Positions 15,792 to 17,061 of a stretch of 17,061 bases of DNA are shown one piece after another. The stretch covers positions 2,739-19,799 of the forward strand of contig DGOW01000003.1 in NCBI GenBank assembly GCA_002390225.1, given 5' to 3'. The notes under the pieces were generated by a model. That model worked only from the letters and a program-made list of their open reading frames with translations. It was not told the DNA's origin and searched no databases. The stretch is from Gemmatimonadales bacterium UBA4456. Its GTDB lineage: Bacteria > Gemmatimonadota > Gemmatimonadetes > Longimicrobiales > Gaopeijiaceae. A program made the translations under genes and the position numbers. The first letter of the stretch is position 1. Every line of letters begins with the position of its first letter.

Positions 15792-17061
15792 CCGTGAGGG
15801 GCCCGCACTTCAGCGCCTGCGGCGGGCGACAAGGCTCGACGATCGGCCGGGAGGCGGGCCAGGACCGCCGTCATGACCTCGTCCATCGTCCTGACCAGAT
15901 CAAACTCGACCGCGTCCAGGACTTCCTGAGGCAGGGATTCCAGATCCGTCTCATTAGCTGCGGGAAGAACCACACGGGTCATCCCGCTGCGGAGCGCCGC
16001 GACCGCTTTTTCCTTCACACCACCGACGCCGATCACCCGCCCCCTCAAAGTGATCTCGCCAGTCATCGCGACATCACTCCGTGTCGGGATGTCGGTAAGC
16101 GCCGAAATCAGCGCCACGGCGATTGTGATACCTGCCGATGGACCATCCTTTGGCGTAGCACCCTCGGGTATATGGATGTGAACGTCGATTTTCTCATGGA
16201 ACTGCGGGTCGAGCCCGAGTAGCGACGCCCGTGACCGTGCGTAGGTGACAGCCGCCTGCGCGGATTCCTTCATGACGTCGCCGAGCGTTCCGGTAAGTCG
16301 GAGGTTGCCGCTACCGGCCACAATTGCGACCTCCACATCCATGACCTCTCCACCAGCCGAGGTCCAGGCGAGACCGTTCGCGATACCGATCCGGTCGTTG
16401 TCGTCGTCCCGGTCGGGTGGTTGGTACGTGGGTGGCCCCAGGAGTTCCTTGAGGTCTTCGGGCTGCACGACATCATCGCGCTGCCCACCATCAGCGACTG
16501 AGCGGGCGAGCTTGCGGGCTACACGTGAGAGTCGGCGGTTCAGCTCCCGTACGCCCGCCTCGCGTGTGTACCGGCCGATGATTTCGTGGAGCGCCTCGCT
16601 CGAGAGCCTGATCTCGGTATCCCCGAGTCCGTGCTGAATCGCCTGTCGTGGCCAGAGAAAGCGCTCTGCGATTTCTCGCTTCTCCGTATCGAGGTACCCG
16701 GCCAGACGGATGACTTCCATACGGTCCCGTAAGGGTTCGGGAACGTCCTGCAGGGTGTTGGCGGTCGCGATGAAGAGTACGTCCGACAGGTCGTATTCGA
16801 GTTCGAGGTAATGGTCCGTGAACGACTTGTTCTGGGTCGGATCCAGCACCTCAAGGAGCGCCGCCCCGGGATCTCCGTGGAAATCTCGGGCCATCTTGTC
16901 GATCTCGTCGAGCAGAATCAGCGGGTTGGTCGTCTTCGCCTTTTTCAGCGACTGGATGATCTTGCCCGGCATGGAGCCAATATAGGTCCGACGGTGGCCA
17001 CGAATTTCCGACTCGTCACGCACACCGCCAAGGCTGATGCGGATAAACTCGCGCCCTGTCG
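15788..17061 (-). CDS. lon: ATP-dependent protease Lon, C-terminal part (5' end outside window)
   Basis: AAA+ serine protease that degrades misfolded and regulatory proteins in the cytoplasm. About 424 residues are visible; the frame is open through the window end, and the visible N-terminal edge reads GREFIRISLGGVRDESEIRG, the middle of the AAA+ module, so GTG 17023 is not the true start. Walker B is LILLDEID, followed by the GDPGAALLEVLDP and IATANTLQDVP segments and the sensor-2 region GVRELNRRL. The protease domain carries the catalytic dyad: Ser in PKDGPSAG (codon 16138-16136) and Lys, the second of GVKEK (codon 16009-16007), 43 residues later as in E. coli Lon. The Walker A and the N-terminal substrate domain lie outside. 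A short Ala/Pro/Arg-rich tail extends past the protease fold. It overlaps engB by four bases. Confidence 0.97.
   Translation of the reverse strand, partial: TGREFIRISLGGVRDESEIRGHRRTYIGSMPGKIIQSLKKAKTTNPLILLDEIDKMARDFHGDPGAALLEVLDPTQNKSFTDHYLELEYDLSDVLFIATANTLQDVPEPLRDRMEVIRLAGYLDTEKREIAERFLWPRQAIQHGLGDTEIRLSSEALHEIIGRYTREAGVRELNRRLSRVARKLARSVADGGQRDDVVQPEDLKELLGPPTYQPPDRDDDNDRIGIANGLAWTSAGGEVMDVEVAIVAGSGNLRLTGTLGDVMKESAQAAVTYARSRASLLGLDPQFHEKIDVHIHIPEGATPKDGPSAGITIAVALISALTDIPTRSDVAMTGEITLRGRVIGVGGVKEKAVAALRSGMTRVVLPAANETDLESLPQEVLDAVEFDLVRTMDEVMTAVLARLPADRRALSPAAGAEVRAPHG

Overview
The window is a GC-rich stretch of a Gram-negative (diderm) bacterial chromosome, packed almost entirely with housekeeping genes. 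A type IV pilus outer-membrane secretin, two predicted lipoproteins and a folate/FAD-dependent TrmFO point to a high-GC diderm outside the Gammaproteobacteria. The gene mixture would suit a Gemmatimonadota-type or deltaproteobacterial-type genome. That placement is inferred from gene content and order only; no marker gene in the window settles it.

Layout, plus strand, 1-14528: the 3' end of a PilP-like gene, a complete pilQ secretin, and a small lipoprotein of unknown function. A short gap follows with a promoter-like sequence and a terminator-like hairpin. Next comes a tight block of aroC (chorismate synthase), aroK (shikimate kinase), topA (topoisomerase I), trmFO (tRNA m5U54 methylation) and a xerC-type recombinase. 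A 102-base gap leads to hslV-hslU (ATP-dependent protease), then gcvT (glycine cleavage T-protein), a mog/moaB-type molybdopterin gene, and a sigma-54 activator whose receiver domain has lost its phosphorylation residues. Layout, minus strand, 14539-17061, converging on the first set: lon (its 5' part lies outside the window), engB (ribosome-assembly GTPase), and a lipoprotein of unknown function whose signal peptide lies upstream of the first conventional start codon.

Neighbouring genes are strongly coupled. pilP/pilQ, topA/trmFO, hslV/hslU and lon/engB overlap as ATGA, aroC/aroK as TTGA and trmFO/xerC as GTGA. aroK/topA and mog/sigma-54 regulator overlap by 8 bases. The order topA-trmFO-xerC-hslV-hslU is the same as the Bacillus topA-trmFO-codVWX block. 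The closeness of pilPQ and aroK echoes the proteobacterial pilMNOPQ-aroK arrangement. Functionally the window covers pilus export, late shikimate steps, DNA topology and chromosome dimer resolution, tRNA modification, two AAA+ proteases, one-carbon/glycine metabolism and molybdenum cofactor synthesis.

I found no mobile element, CRISPR array, tRNA, rRNA or phage gene, and no stretch over 300 bases without a gene. I see no clear new multi-gene system. The best leads are the pseudo-receiver sigma-54 regulator, the CTG-start lipoprotein, the pilQ-linked lipoprotein and the leader between pilQ and aroC.
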